From JALYQB01 sp035640155 (GTDB lineage: Bacteria > Actinomycetota > Actinomycetes > Mycobacteriales > Pseudonocardiaceae): DNA of 53,926 bases. This document shows, one piece after another, positions 46,291-53,926 of this stretch (position 1 is its first letter; each line of letters begins with the position of its first letter). Below the pieces are notes generated by a model that made no database searches, was not told where the DNA came from, and was given only the letters and a program-made list of their open reading frames with translations. The DNA lies in assembly GCA_035640155.1 (NCBI GenBank), contig DASQWR010000002.1, positions 1-53,926 of the forward strand. Direction: 5' to 3'. The position numbers and the translations under genes are program-made.

Positions 46291-46636
46291 TCAGGTCGTG
46301 GTGCGTCTCGGCGTAGGGCTCTGGCGGGGTAGCACCTCCGGGGTAGCCCGGGGCGAGCGCCCGGCCGACAGCAGCACATGACACTGCGGCTTCGTGTCAG
46401 CCCGTTGAGCAGTGTTGACAGCGGCTTGACCCTTCGGTCTGGGATCTGCGCCGTCGCCGTCCGCTTCCAGTGCGGGGGCTGCCAGATTCCAGTCCAGGCA
46501 GACTGCGGTGGCACCATCGGCGAGGTCCCCGGATCGGTACTCGGTCACGGCCCAGGTGAGCAGGCGGCCGAACTCGAGCGGGGGGCACGGCGGGCTGACT
46601 CGTGTCGATCTCCTGATTCTGGTAGTTCTTGCGCAC
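46291..46636 (-). pseudogene. small unknown gene broken at a C-run
   Basis: A GTG at 46636 with GGAAGGGGAC upstream reads MRKNYQNQEIDTSQPAVPP. At a C-homopolymer near 46576-46581 the frame changes, and the next frame continues LEFGRLLTWAVTEYRSGDLADGATAVCLDWNLAAPALEADG. No family is recognised. A strong ribosome site and a coherent two-part reading suggest a gene disrupted (or mis-sequenced) by one base. Confidence 0.4.
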
Positions 46637-46734
46637 GGCGGTCCCCTTCCTCGTGGTGTTTTTGGCGGTTCACCCGAGTACCTACCGCACGGCAGGACTC
46701 AAGTGGGGGGACCGCCGCCTCAACTTCCACGAGT

Positions 46735-47450
46735 CCCGGGACAACCTCACGCCCCGCGCTGGCGTGCCTCAGGGGGAGCAGCCGCATGTGTTCTTGTTCC
46801 GTGGCCTGCTCGCGCTGGAGGAGCTGCTGCCCGGTTCCCGACAGGAGCTGCTCGATCATGGCGCTGTGCCATTTGACACCGGTGAGCTGCCGTGGCTTGC
46901 CGAGCCGGGGTGGTTGCCTGTCGGTCAGGATGGGTTCGAGGTGTTGTCGGCGACTCGTCCGCTATTCGAGTACGTGATCCGATGCAGGGTGCAGGAGCTG
47001 CCTGGGGTGCAGATCCGCGCCGGTTCGAAGGTGATAAACCTCCGGCGTTGCGATCGGCGGTGGGAGGTGGGTTTGGCGGACAGATCCACTGTGCTGGCCG
47101 ATCTCGTGGTCGACGCGTCTGGGCGCAGCTCACGGCTACCGCTTCCACCCGGCCGTGGCGGGCCAGGACACCGTGGGTTGGCGGCCGCGGCTCGCGGTGA
47201 TGAGTCCGGCCTGCTCGAGTTCGGCCACCGCGCGGTTCGCTGTCCCTGCAGATACCTGGTAGCGGTCCTTCAACTGCTCGACGGTCGGCAGTGGCTCACC
47301 CCCAGCGCGGTGGTGTTGCACAACTCGTGTCAAGAACTGTCAGCCATATTCGGATGGACCGCTGGAGCAACGGGCGGATCGTGCTGCTCGACGACTCGGC
47401 CTGGTGCGTCGGCCTGTTCGCCGACTACGGCTCCTCTGGCCGTGGGCGTA
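46735..47450 (+). pseudogene. two fragments of an FAD-dependent monooxygenase
   Basis: From about 46735 to 47155 the frame reads RAGVPQGEQPHVFLFRGLLALEELLPG, LSATRPLFEYVIRCRV and DLVVDASGRSSRLP, the middle of a PHBH-type flavin monooxygenase. The N-terminal FAD GxGxxG motif is missing. From about 47355 to 47450 a second scrap reads MDRWSNGRIVLLDDSAWCVGL, the later FAD contact (usually 'GRVVLLGDAA'). A GntR fragment on the other strand lies between them, so this is a disrupted gene. Confidence 0.7.
47145..47333 (-). pseudogene. GntR winged-helix DNA-binding fragment
   Basis: The minus-strand frame reads EPLPTVEQLKDRYQVSAGTANRAVAELEQAGLITASRGRQPTV, the winged helix of GntR-family regulators from the second helix onward. 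There is no effector domain, and the gene lies embedded between the monooxygenase scraps. Confidence 0.65.
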
Positions 47451-47553
47451 CACCGCGATGCCCGACGACGCCGCGAGCACCCAGACACCGGCAACGTTAT
47501 CGGGTGTTACGGGTGCGACACACTCGACCGAACCTCGATGTCGAGGACCCGCG

Positions 47554-49218
47554 CTACCGTGGGAATCCCTCCGCGACCCACTGCTCGAACAGCTCGATCT
47601 GGATCTTCGTCCAGCGCTGGTCGGGCGGGGGAGGCATCGGCCGGCCGCTAGCGGCGACCCGCTGCGCGATCGCCTGGGCCTTCGCGCGGACGGCGTCATA
47701 CTCGCTGAGGTCGAGATTGAGGTTCGACATGTGCTCGATGTCCTTCGGGCGAAACAGCGGCAGGATGTCGCGCACGAAACTCGTCCCCGTCGCCCCCGCG
47801 TCGATGAACACCAGCCGCGCGCGATCAGAGGCCAGCAGGTTGGCGAGGTATGGATCGGCCTTGTCCTCCCCGTCGGCGACCTGCATCTCCTCGACCTTTG
47901 CAATCGCGTCCTCGGTGCGCTCCCGGTGGATCGCCCAGCGGGCCGCGTCGTCGGCGGGCAAATGCAGCACGGACGGCAGCCCGAAGGCTACGGCGGCCAC
48001 CGGGCCGGGGGCACCGCCGCCGGCGCGCGGCATAATCGTGAGCTTGCGCGCGATGAACGCGACGCGCGACCGCATCTCGGCGAAGATCCAGCCGGTGAGG
48101 ATGCGGCGCGCATCGCCCGCTGCCAGCAGGTAGTGCTCGACGAAGCCGAGCAGCAGCGCGTACCGGATGTCCGCTAGCTGCACCCATCGCTTCGTACGCG
48201 GCTCGTCGATGTCCGCGTCAACCTTTGGATCGGTCGGCACTTCGCGGGTGGGCACCCATGCCCCGGCGGCGGGGAACGCCGGGATCCCGCCCCCGCCGCG
48301 GTAGATGCCCAGGAAGCGGCCGAAGTGCGACAGCTCACCCTCGTTGGTCGGCCCCTCGCCCTGTTCGCCGACGTCGCGGATCGCCTGTACCGCCGCCGTG
48401 CGCTCGGAAACCCGATGGACGCGTAGGTCGCCGACCTGCCAGTCGTCCGGGTCGGCCTGCTGCCCCACGGTCTGCGCGTCGAAGGCGCTGTCCGGGAGAT
48501 GCCAGCTCTTGGGCGCGGACTGCTGGTACGCGACACGCGACAGCTCGCGGATCATCGCGTCCCACTCCTCGTGGCCCGAGGTCCCCTGCCGCACGCCTTC
48601 CTTGGTGCTGAAGACGAGCCCCAGCAGGCCGTACAGCACGCCGACGCGATTGATGGGCGCGCCGGCCGCCTCCTGGGCTAGTTCGACGATGTCCTCAATG
48701 CCCTGCGCGTCGCCGGGTGCCTCGGCGACGACGTACTTCGCCAGCGAGCGCTGCGACAGGGGCTCCAGGTGCAACGCGAACGGGTACAAGTCCTTCTGCG
48801 GCGGAAAGTCCTCGCGCTCGAGATTCGGCGTGAGCCCAAGCATCAGCAGCAGGTTCTGCACCGTGATGAGATGTCCCATCTCCTCACGGGCGATGCCCAG
48901 CAGTACCTGCGGCCACGAGTCCGGTGACGTCTCGTCCAACGCCGTCTGCTGCGCGGGATCCGTGACCTCGTCGCTGCTCTTCAGCGAGTAGGCGGCGTAG
49001 AGGTACTGGGCCATCAAGGCATGCTCGACCTCGGCCGCGGATTCGAGCAGGATCTCGGCCTTGTCCAGCGGCGACGGCCACGCGGTCAGGTCCGGCAGCT
49101 GGACCGTCACAGTCTGCGGCGCGGCGGGTAAGTCTACGGCCACCGCCAGCGCGCGCAGCGGGCTGGCGGGCGGGACCTGGATTTCGTAGCTTTTCCAGCT
49201 GAACGCAGGGGCAGGCAC
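47554..49218 (-). CDS. VioB-like ferritin-like domain protein (554 aa)
   Basis: The GTG at 49218 has AGGAG ten bases upstream. The N-terminal half (~residues 45-260) is a ferritin-like bundle with metal-ligand-type motifs AAEVEHALMAQYLYAAYSL and IAREEMGHLITVQNLLLMLG (ExxH and EExxH). This Pfam family includes the iminophenyl-pyruvate dimer synthase VioB, though here no violacein genes are present. The C-terminal half is helical and ends PPPDQRWTKIQIELFEQWVAEG. With the propeller gene 37 bases upstream it forms a two-gene operon inside the element. Function unknown; a metal-dependent oxidase is plausible. Confidence 0.75.
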   Translation of the reverse strand: MPAPAFSWKSYEIQVPPASPLRALAVAVDLPAAPQTVTVQLPDLTAWPSPLDKAEILLESAAEVEHALMAQYLYAAYSLKSSDEVTDPAQQTALDETSPDSWPQVLLGIAREEMGHLITVQNLLLMLGLTPNLEREDFPPQKDLYPFALHLEPLSQRSLAKYVVAEAPGDAQGIEDIVELAQEAAGAPINRVGVLYGLLGLVFSTKEGVRQGTSGHEEWDAMIRELSRVAYQQSAPKSWHLPDSAFDAQTVGQQADPDDWQVGDLRVHRVSERTAAVQAIRDVGEQGEGPTNEGELSHFGRFLGIYRGGGGIPAFPAAGAWVPTREVPTDPKVDADIDEPRTKRWVQLADIRYALLLGFVEHYLLAAGDARRILTGWIFAEMRSRVAFIARKLTIMPRAGGGAPGPVAAVAFGLPSVLHLPADDAARWAIHRERTEDAIAKVEEMQVADGEDKADPYLANLLASDRARLVFIDAGATGTSFVRDILPLFRPKDIEHMSNLNLDLSEYDAVRAKAQAIAQRVAASGRPMPPPPDQRWTKIQIELFEQWVAEGFPR

Positions 49219-49255
49219 GGTCGACCATCTCCTCTCCGACCATGGTGTCGCAGAT

Positions 49256-50572
49256 CTACTCCTCGATGAGGACGGTCCCGCTCTCCGCGTAGTCATCGAC
49301 CGTGACGCGGTAGATGTAAATGCCCGGACCCGCCGTGGCGCCCGACTCCGTCTCACCCGTCCACGTGACCTCGCGGGCCTCGCCGGACGGAGCCGTCTCC
49401 TCCAGCGGCGTCGCGAGATGCTCGCCGAACCGATCCCAGACGTCGACCCGTACCGACTGGGCGCCGCTCAGCGTGCCCACCGGAATCCGCAGCGGAAGGC
49501 GCGTCCTCGAGAAGGCCTGCGGCTGGTCGGGCCGGACCGCGATCTCCTCGACCTCAGGGGCGAGCTCGGCCGTGGAGTACTTGTACACGGTGTCCCCGGA
49601 GGCGTAGCCGACGAGCTCTGGCTCACGGATGAAGCGGAAGCGGTTGAGGAACTTGCCGACGTGGTTCGCGTCGGCCCACGTCTCCCCGCCGTCGCGCGTC
49701 TCGCTCGTGAAGCCGCCTTCAAAGTTCCTGTCGCCCCAGCCCCCGACCCAGCCGAGCTGCTCGTCGACGAAGCCGATGCCCTCGAGGTTGGCGTTGCCCT
49801 GCGGATCATCGACCGGCAGACGCTCCCAGCTCTGGCCGCCGTCGACGGTCTTGAGGATAGCGCCGTCGACGAAGTTCTCCAGTGACACGAAGCCGACCTC
49901 GTCGGTGACGAACTGGATCTTCCAGCCCCATTCGCCCTTGGGGAAGTCGGCCTCCATGCCGGCGAGGCGGTTCTCCCAGGTCTGGCCGCCGTCCTTGGTG
50001 GCGAGCACGACCGGGATGACGTCATCACGAGTGGGGTTGGCAACCTGCGCCTTACCGCCGACCACCCAGCCGCACTGCTCGTTGGAGAAAAAGGTGTCCA
50101 CCAGCAGCGTGGCATGCTCGCCCATGTCCGTTGCAGTCCAGGTCTCCCCGCCGTCGACGCTCTTGATGACCCCGGTGGCGCGATCGGGGAAGTTCGTCCC
50201 CGACCCGTACACGACTCGCTCGTTGACCACGCTCAGGCCGCAGATCGCCGGCGGTGCCTCCGGGGGCAGGTTGTTCACCAGGGTCCAGGTGGCCCCGCCG
50301 TCCTTGGTGTGAAACAGGCGGCTGGACTCGGTCAGCGTGCCGACCCAGCCGAGCTGGTCGTTCGCGAAGCCGACGCAGCGCAGGTACGCGCCGGTCGCGG
50401 AGAACTGTCGCTGCCACGTCTGGCCGCCGTCCGGCGTGTGCAGGATGTGGCCGTTGCTGTTGACCGCCCAGCCCCGCTCGGCGTCTAGAAACCAGATGTC
50501 GTCTGTGCGCGAGCTGGCGGTCGGCGCGTTCGTGCGCTGCCAGCGAAGCTCCGTTACCGTGGTCACCTTCAT
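49256..50572 (-). CDS. YCF48/BNR-type beta-propeller protein with FlgD-like C-terminal domain (438 aa)
   Basis: The ATG at 50572 has GGAG upstream. Repeated blades (LDAERGWAVNSNGHILHTPDGGQTW, NDQLGWVGTLTES, SVDGGETWT, DEQLGWVGGWGD) match photosystem-assembly-factor-like YCF48 propellers. The last ~80 residues (SVRVDVWDRFGEHLATPLEE, GPGIYIYRVTVDD) look like a FlgD-type Ig fold. No signal peptide. As first gene of the operon with the ferritin-like protein it may scaffold or metal-load its partner; this is inference. Confidence 0.75.
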   Translation of the reverse strand: MKVTTVTELRWQRTNAPTASSRTDDIWFLDAERGWAVNSNGHILHTPDGGQTWQRQFSATGAYLRCVGFANDQLGWVGTLTESSRLFHTKDGGATWTLVNNLPPEAPPAICGLSVVNERVVYGSGTNFPDRATGVIKSVDGGETWTATDMGEHATLLVDTFFSNEQCGWVVGGKAQVANPTRDDVIPVVLATKDGGQTWENRLAGMEADFPKGEWGWKIQFVTDEVGFVSLENFVDGAILKTVDGGQSWERLPVDDPQGNANLEGIGFVDEQLGWVGGWGDRNFEGGFTSETRDGGETWADANHVGKFLNRFRFIREPELVGYASGDTVYKYSTAELAPEVEEIAVRPDQPQAFSRTRLPLRIPVGTLSGAQSVRVDVWDRFGEHLATPLEETAPSGEAREVTWTGETESGATAGPGIYIYRVTVDDYAESGTVLIEE

Positions 50573-50820
50573 AGCTCCGTTCAGTTGACTGGGATAACGT
50601 CCGGACGCGAGCGGGGAAGGTTGAAGGTTGATCCGGCGAGGCGACGACCAGATCCTCCCCGCTGGCCCGGCCCAACATGGTCAAGGTAACGACGGGTGCA
50701 CCGAGGCCGCCACATCATTTGTGACGTTGCCTCGCGATGACACGTCTGGCGAGCTCAAGGTCTCATGCCGCCCGTGCGCCACCGGACGTGAACCGGTTGA
50801 GACGGCTATGACCTATTCCG
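50573..50820. other. probable promoter region of the propeller/ferritin-like operon
   Basis: No gene is seen. The two-gene minus-strand operon must be transcribed from here, but I could not assign promoter hexamers with confidence. Confidence 0.35.
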
Positions 50821-51107
50821 ATGCTGCTGCTCCTCGCCGCGCACGCCCTCGCCGTGCTTGCGCTTCCTCCGGCCGTGCGCCGGTTCGAGGCGCGCGTGCT
50901 GGCTCGCCGCGCTACCACCGGCGGCAGCGGTGGGCTGGGTCGTGATGCAGGTCCCGGCCGTGCTGGACGGGGCGACGTGACCGAGGCGGTGTCCTGGGTG
51001 TCCGGGCTCGGCCTGGAGATCGCACTGCGGCTCGGCCCCTCGGCACGGCAGCCGGGTTGCTCGTCGCGGGAACCGGCGTGGTCGTCACGGTCTACGCCAT
51101 CGGCTAG
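50821..51107 (+). pseudogene. N-terminal remnant of MrpA/MnhA sodium-proton antiporter subunit
   Basis: Across several frame changes the strand reads MLLLLAAHALAVLALPPAVRRFEARVLA, then LAALPPAAAVGWVVMQVPAVLDGA, then VTEAVSWVSGLGLEIALRL, then LGTAAGLLVAGTGVVVTVYAIG before a stop at 51105. This is the start of the large subunit of a Mrp-type antiporter (about 950 residues in full). The rest is absent; the scrap ends about 190 bases before the second tRNA-like repeat. Confidence 0.7.
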
Positions 51108-51292
51108 TTCGCGGGGCAGCGGCCGCCCGCCCGCGGCATGACGAAGGCGAGGTTGTTCGGCGTCGTGGAGCACGAGACCGGGGACGCGCCTGGGACGGCA
51201 TCACCGCGACGAGCTCCAGGCGCCCCACCAGCTGCAACCCGGGCGGCTCCAGCGGACCTGCTCACCGCAGCCGGCTGGTCAGCGCCAGGAAG

Positions 51293-51335
51293 TGCCCCCG
51301 GCAGGATTCGAACCTGCGACACACGGTTTAGGAAG
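51293..51335 (-). repeat. tRNA-Arg(CCU)-like 3'-half, attachment-site repeat copy 2
   Basis: Same minus-strand content as copy 1 with the acceptor end CGGGGGC complete. It is in direct orientation to copy 1, 6.94 kb apart. The tRNA 5' half is not present to its right, so this also is a hybrid end left by integration. Confidence 0.85.
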
Positions 51336-52078
51336 AGCTGTGACAGCAGCTCACGACGTTGCTACCAGGGCCTCCAGTTCAGCACTCGTAGTCCCACGGC
51401 TCTCCAGCGTCACGCGTAGTCCACAGTTCGCACCATGAACCGCACCATGATCGCACCGGTCGTGGTGGCCACCCCAGATCTGTCTGGAACCAATCCTTCC
51501 CGTAAGGCCGAGCGGGGATACGCAGACGGCCAGCGGCGGTGGCGGTGCTGAGTTCTGCTGCGTCCAGGCGGGACCGTTACAGGCAGTGGCCTTCGGCTGC
51601 GAGTTCGCTGGCACAGTGCGAGTTACCAGCCCGCCGCAGATAATTTTCGGTATCCACACCGCTGCGGCTTCGTGGAACCGAGAATGTGGGCGGAGTAGCT
51701 CAGTGTGCTCACCCGGGCGCTGGCGCAGCTTGTCCTGCAGCGCGCTGCTCGCGATCCGCGACGAGCTCCACGGTGCCACGCGGCGAGTCACGCCGTCGAG
51801 GTCTCGACCGGCAACGGGTCCCACTAGCCGCCATCACGGGTGACTTTGATCGCCCCGTGATACCCACGCGCGAGCGCACTGGCACGGCTCATGCGAGCCA
51901 GCCGTGGGGGTTCAAGTCCGAGGGACGTGCACACTAACCACACGCCTGGACGTGAGCGCGGCGTAGTGGTCCCTTGTGCCGTCGGCACCGCACAGACGCG
52001 ATGCGTTCGACGGCGGACTTTGCTGCCAGGGCGGTGTCTGGCCGGTAGCCATGTCATCGCCTGTGTGACACTGTAGGT
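51336..52078. other. gene-poor start of the right-hand element
   Basis: I see no convincing gene in these 743 bases. Just beyond the repeat there are short direct repeats (GCACCATGAACC, GCACCATGATC near 51430-51450), similar in placement to ATTCCCCGAGCC / ATTCCCCGACC near 44488-44512 beside copy 1; they could be integrase arm sites. A ~23-base block (TGCACAC..ACCACACGCCT) near 51928 recurs near 52680. Confidence 0.4.
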
Positions 52079-52384
52079 GTGGCCGGGCTATGGTGGGACG
52101 ACGAGGACGCTGACTACATCCGCCGCCGTTCTGATCGCTACCCGGGCGCACTGAACATCGAACCCGATTGGACCTTGGAGGCCGCCGCCGATCCGCGGGC
52201 CATCGTGAGAAATCCCGATCCGAAGAGCCGCACTGGCGCGATCCGAGTGATCGGCTACTCACCGAGCGCAGGCTTCGTCCTGACGGTGATCGCCGATGCG
52301 GTCGACTGGGCGGGGATCACGACGTGGAAGGCCCGGGGAGCGGACCTGCGCAGCTACCTGGAGGGAGGCGATGAGCGTGACTGA
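52079..52384 (+). CDS. putative type-II toxin (101 aa)
   Basis: The GTG at 52079 reads MAGLWWDDEDADYIRRRSDRYPGALNIEPDWTLEAA and RAIVRNPDPKSRTGAIRVIGYS, ending KARGADLRSYLEGGD. The layout (WW-DDE start, arginine-rich strand, 'YSPSAGFVLTVI') resembles BrnT-like or related small actinobacterial toxins. An antitoxin-like gene overlaps its 3' end by 14 bases. No ribosome site precedes the start and TGTGACACTGTAG lies directly upstream, so the mRNA may be leaderless. The family call is from general resemblance. Confidence 0.6.
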   Translation: MAGLWWDDEDADYIRRRSDRYPGALNIEPDWTLEAAADPRAIVRNPDPKSRTGAIRVIGYSPSAGFVLTVIADAVDWAGITTWKARGADLRSYLEGGDERD

Positions 52385-52670
52385 CCGAACTGTCCGCGCT
52401 CGCCGCGCGGCGATCCGTGCCGAGTACGCGAACGAAGAGGCCGATGCGGCCGACGCCGAGGTGCTGGAGAACGACCAAGCCGTTATCTCCGTTCGAGTTC
52501 CAGCCGCCCTGGCAGACACACTGAAGGCGCGAGCGGCAGACGAGCACCTACCAACATCAGCGTTGATCCGTCGGATCCTGACTCGTGCCATACGGGAAGG
52601 TACCGAGCCGGTTCTGACCGTGAAGCAAGTGGAAGAGATCGTCCGGCGGGTGATCCGAGAGACAGCCTGA
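52371..52670 (+). CDS. putative ribbon-helix-helix antitoxin (99 aa)
   Basis: The ATG at 52371 has GAGGGAGG upstream and overlaps the end of the toxin-like gene. The C-terminal half (AVISVRVPAALADTLKARAADEHLPTSALIRRILTRAI) is a CopG-type ribbon-helix-helix DNA-binding unit, preceded by an acidic segment (EYANEEADAADAEVLENDQ). Antitoxins of this kind neutralise the toxin and repress their own operon. Toxin first, antitoxin second is the BrnT/BrnA-type order. Confidence 0.7.
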   Translation: MSVTDRTVRARRAAIRAEYANEEADAADAEVLENDQAVISVRVPAALADTLKARAADEHLPTSALIRRILTRAIREGTEPVLTVKQVEEIVRRVIRETA

Positions 52671-52878
52671 CCGGGACCTGCACACCGACCACACGCCTTT
52701 CCTCCGTCCGATCCGCAGCGGCTCGGTCGAAGGCAAGGCGATGAGGCCGGGCCCCTGCAGTCCAGCTGCATGAGGGACCCTGTCTGAATACGAACGCCTC
52801 GGAGACCTTGACTCACCGTTCGCCGTTACGGTCAGGCACGAACGTGCCCAGCGGGAGCGCAAACGGCTTCGCGAATCC

Positions 52879-53484
52879 ATGCGCTGCGATACTGCGCCGC
52901 TGACGTATGAGGCGTACAGAGCCGGCTCGCCTTGCCCGGGCTGTGGCCGTCCGTACTCGGACGCGGAGCCCTGGGAGTTCCGCGGGACCATAAACATGAA
53001 TCCCGAGGAGCGTGCGAGGTATGCCTCCGAGGCAGAACGATTCGCGGTGCTGCATAGTTCGTGTGGATCGTACCGCCATAGCGTGTCTGGTTCGCTGACT
53101 ATGCACTGTGGAAAGTGCTGTCCGGCGCCTCCGCCTTCTCCGTCGCAGATCGAGCGCCTTCGGCAGATACTCGGGAAGCCGACCGCACCGCACGAGCTAA
53201 TGCGCTGGCGGCTTCGCCTTTTCTGTGGTCATGTCGTCGAAACGACAGCGCACTTCACCCACAAGTCCGTGAACGCGGCGTTCTCTGGATCTGTGGCGTG
53301 CCTTGCCTGCGGCCTGGACCCAGCCGTCATCATTGATGGCACCGCCGTCGGACTTGCTGGCGAACCGCCAGCGCTGCGTATGGCCCGCCCGTCGAGAAAG
53401 CCGAAGCCCACCAGGACTGAACTGGAGACCAGGATTCAAAAGCTTGAAGCGGAGCTCGAACACCTTCGGTCAGAACGCGGATAG
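52879..53484 (+). CDS. zinc-ribbon hypothetical protein (201 aa)
   Basis: The ATG at 52879 is the first standard start. The reading frame continues upstream with sensible codons (SEYERLGDLDSPFAVTVRHERAQRERKRLRE) to about 52784 without a start codon, so the true start could be there if one base is wrong (an ATG at 52768 is in another frame). Cys/His pairs CPGCG (residue ~19), CGKCC, CGHVVE and CLACG suggest zinc ribbons. The C-terminus is a basic linker and a coiled coil (LETRIQKLEAELEHLRSE). Function unknown; such proteins are common on actinobacterial elements. Confidence 0.6.
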   Translation: MRCDTAPLTYEAYRAGSPCPGCGRPYSDAEPWEFRGTINMNPEERARYASEAERFAVLHSSCGSYRHSVSGSLTMHCGKCCPAPPPSPSQIERLRQILGKPTAPHELMRWRLRLFCGHVVETTAHFTHKSVNAAFSGSVACLACGLDPAVIIDGTAVGLAGEPPALRMARPSRKPKPTRTELETRIQKLEAELEHLRSERG

Positions 53485-53786
53485 CCGATTCCGGGACGCG
53501 TGTGAGCGTAGGTTCAGGAGCTTGATCGATTGTCCGAACTCAGACTGACCACCAAAGCTTGCGGACTGCTGTTGATCGTTCTACCGGCGTCCCAGTTTGC
53601 AGCTTCGGAAGTGATGGCCGTTCGGCTCTCCTCGTTAGGAAGGGAGCAATGGACCCGGCCGCCCGGACCAGGACACCCGTAGCTCCTCGCGTGTGATTTC
53701 TGGCCCCAGGTGGGAAGGCGGATTCCAGCGAACGTCGCAACAGGATGGGTCGGTGTCGACCCTGCCTGGTTCGGCAGACTAGTTGC
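53485..53786. other. intergenic region, nothing recognised
   Basis: No gene resemblance in these 302 bases on either strand. Presumably it contains the promoter of the DUF3024 gene. Confidence 0.4.
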
Positions 53787-53926
53787 GTGTCGGGTTTGCC
53801 GGAGACGGATGTTGCTCGCGTGCAGCGATGGTGCAGGGGGCGGGTACCGGAGCATGTGCGTGATCAGGTCCGTATCGAGGTGGATCTCGCCGAGCGCTCT
53901 GTGACGATCATGGAGTGCCGGCCGCC
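53787..53926 (+). CDS. DUF3024-family protein, N-terminal part (runs off right edge)
   Basis: The GTG at 53787 reads SGLPETDVARVQRWCRGRVPEHVRDQVRIEVDLAERSVTIMECRP and remains open at the end of the window. The pattern 'LPExDxARIxRWCxxRVPEHVRDQVRIE' is typical of actinobacterial DUF3024 proteins, often found near mobile elements. Function unknown. Confidence 0.7.
   Translation, partial: MSGLPETDVARVQRWCRGRVPEHVRDQVRIEVDLAERSVTIMECRP

Noticed and set aside
46190..46350. Repeated CACCTCCGGGGT as HspR operator upstream of hsp20
   Set aside because: It does not match the HAIR consensus (CTTGAGT-N7-ACTCAAG), and the two copies are 137 bases apart.
47554..49218. Violacein-type biosynthetic cluster
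   Set aside because: Only the VioB-like ferritin domain is present; no VioA, C, D or E homologues are nearby.
51686..51760. tRNA-like start (GGGCGGAGTAGCTCAGTGTG)
   Set aside because: The D-arm does not close and no anticodon or T-arm follows at the right distance.
51880..51925. T-arm-like GGGGGTTCAAGTCC
   Set aside because: The stem does not pair with the bases after the loop, and no acceptor or anticodon arm is seen.

Overview
The window is high-GC (about 70%) actinobacterial chromosome. The gene complement (CsoR-type copper operon, XRE regulators with TPR-like tails, methylcrotonyl-CoA carboxylase cluster, serine-cycle genes, large LuxR/AAA regulators) and the many GTG starts and ATGA/GTGA overlaps fit the Pseudonocardiales, perhaps Pseudonocardia or a relative. 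That placement is inferred from protein style only.

Layout. 1-7.1 kb: regulators, namely a LuxR/AAA-type ATPase running off the left edge, a small zinc-ribbon operon, an ECF sigma factor whose upstream region carries a long inverted repeat, a large LuxR-family ATPase regulator and a membrane protein. 7.3-8.5 kb: a decayed XRE regulator. 8.8-11.7 kb: csoR-copZ-copA with a visible CsoR operator. 11.8-13.8 kb: an XRE regulator and three coupled small genes. 13.9-15.9 kb: a HIT protein and a frameshifted PD-(D/E)XK/DUF5655 nuclease-like gene. 16.1-24.5 kb (minus): acyl-CoA dehydrogenase, biotin carboxylase/BCCP, carboxyltransferase (leucine-degradation type) and an oversized GlmS-like SIS protein. 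24.7-31.3 kb (plus): a tight serine-cycle operon sgaA-mcl-mtkA-mtkB-hprA-gck. glyA, another serine-cycle enzyme, lies at 37.1-38.4 kb. 31.3-37.1 kb: STAS protein, SigG-like ECF sigma factor, a three-gene BNR/MoaD-like/LigD-polymerase operon, two hydrolase fragments and a eukaryote-like HisRS. 38.8-43.9 kb: a REC-thioredoxin-reductase-like fusion coupled to a cNMP-domain histidine kinase, then an MFS exporter and a VOC protein.

From about 43.9 kb to the right edge the sequence is a mobile-element graveyard. Two ~42-nt direct repeats of the 3' half of a tRNA-Arg(CCU)-like gene (44351 and 51293) bracket ~6.9 kb that holds integrase debris, a broken stress membrane protein, Hsp20, monooxygenase and GntR fragments, a two-gene ferritin-like/YCF48-propeller operon and a MrpA antiporter remnant. 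A further segment on the right carries a putative toxin-antitoxin pair, a zinc-ribbon protein and the start of a DUF3024 gene. Neither repeat is a whole tRNA, so this looks like tandem integration at a tRNA lying to the right of the window.

How the genes work together: Mtk and Mcl split malate into acetyl-CoA and glyoxylate. Sga moves the amino group of serine to glyoxylate. HprA and glycerate kinase take hydroxypyruvate to phosphoglycerate, and GlyA regenerates serine from glycine plus a C1 unit. The divergent leucine-type acyl-CoA genes also feed acetyl-CoA metabolism. Several genes (mtkA, the nuclease, the stress protein, a small ORF at 46.5 kb) are broken by single indels, some next to homopolymers, so assembly error must be kept in mind alongside real decay.
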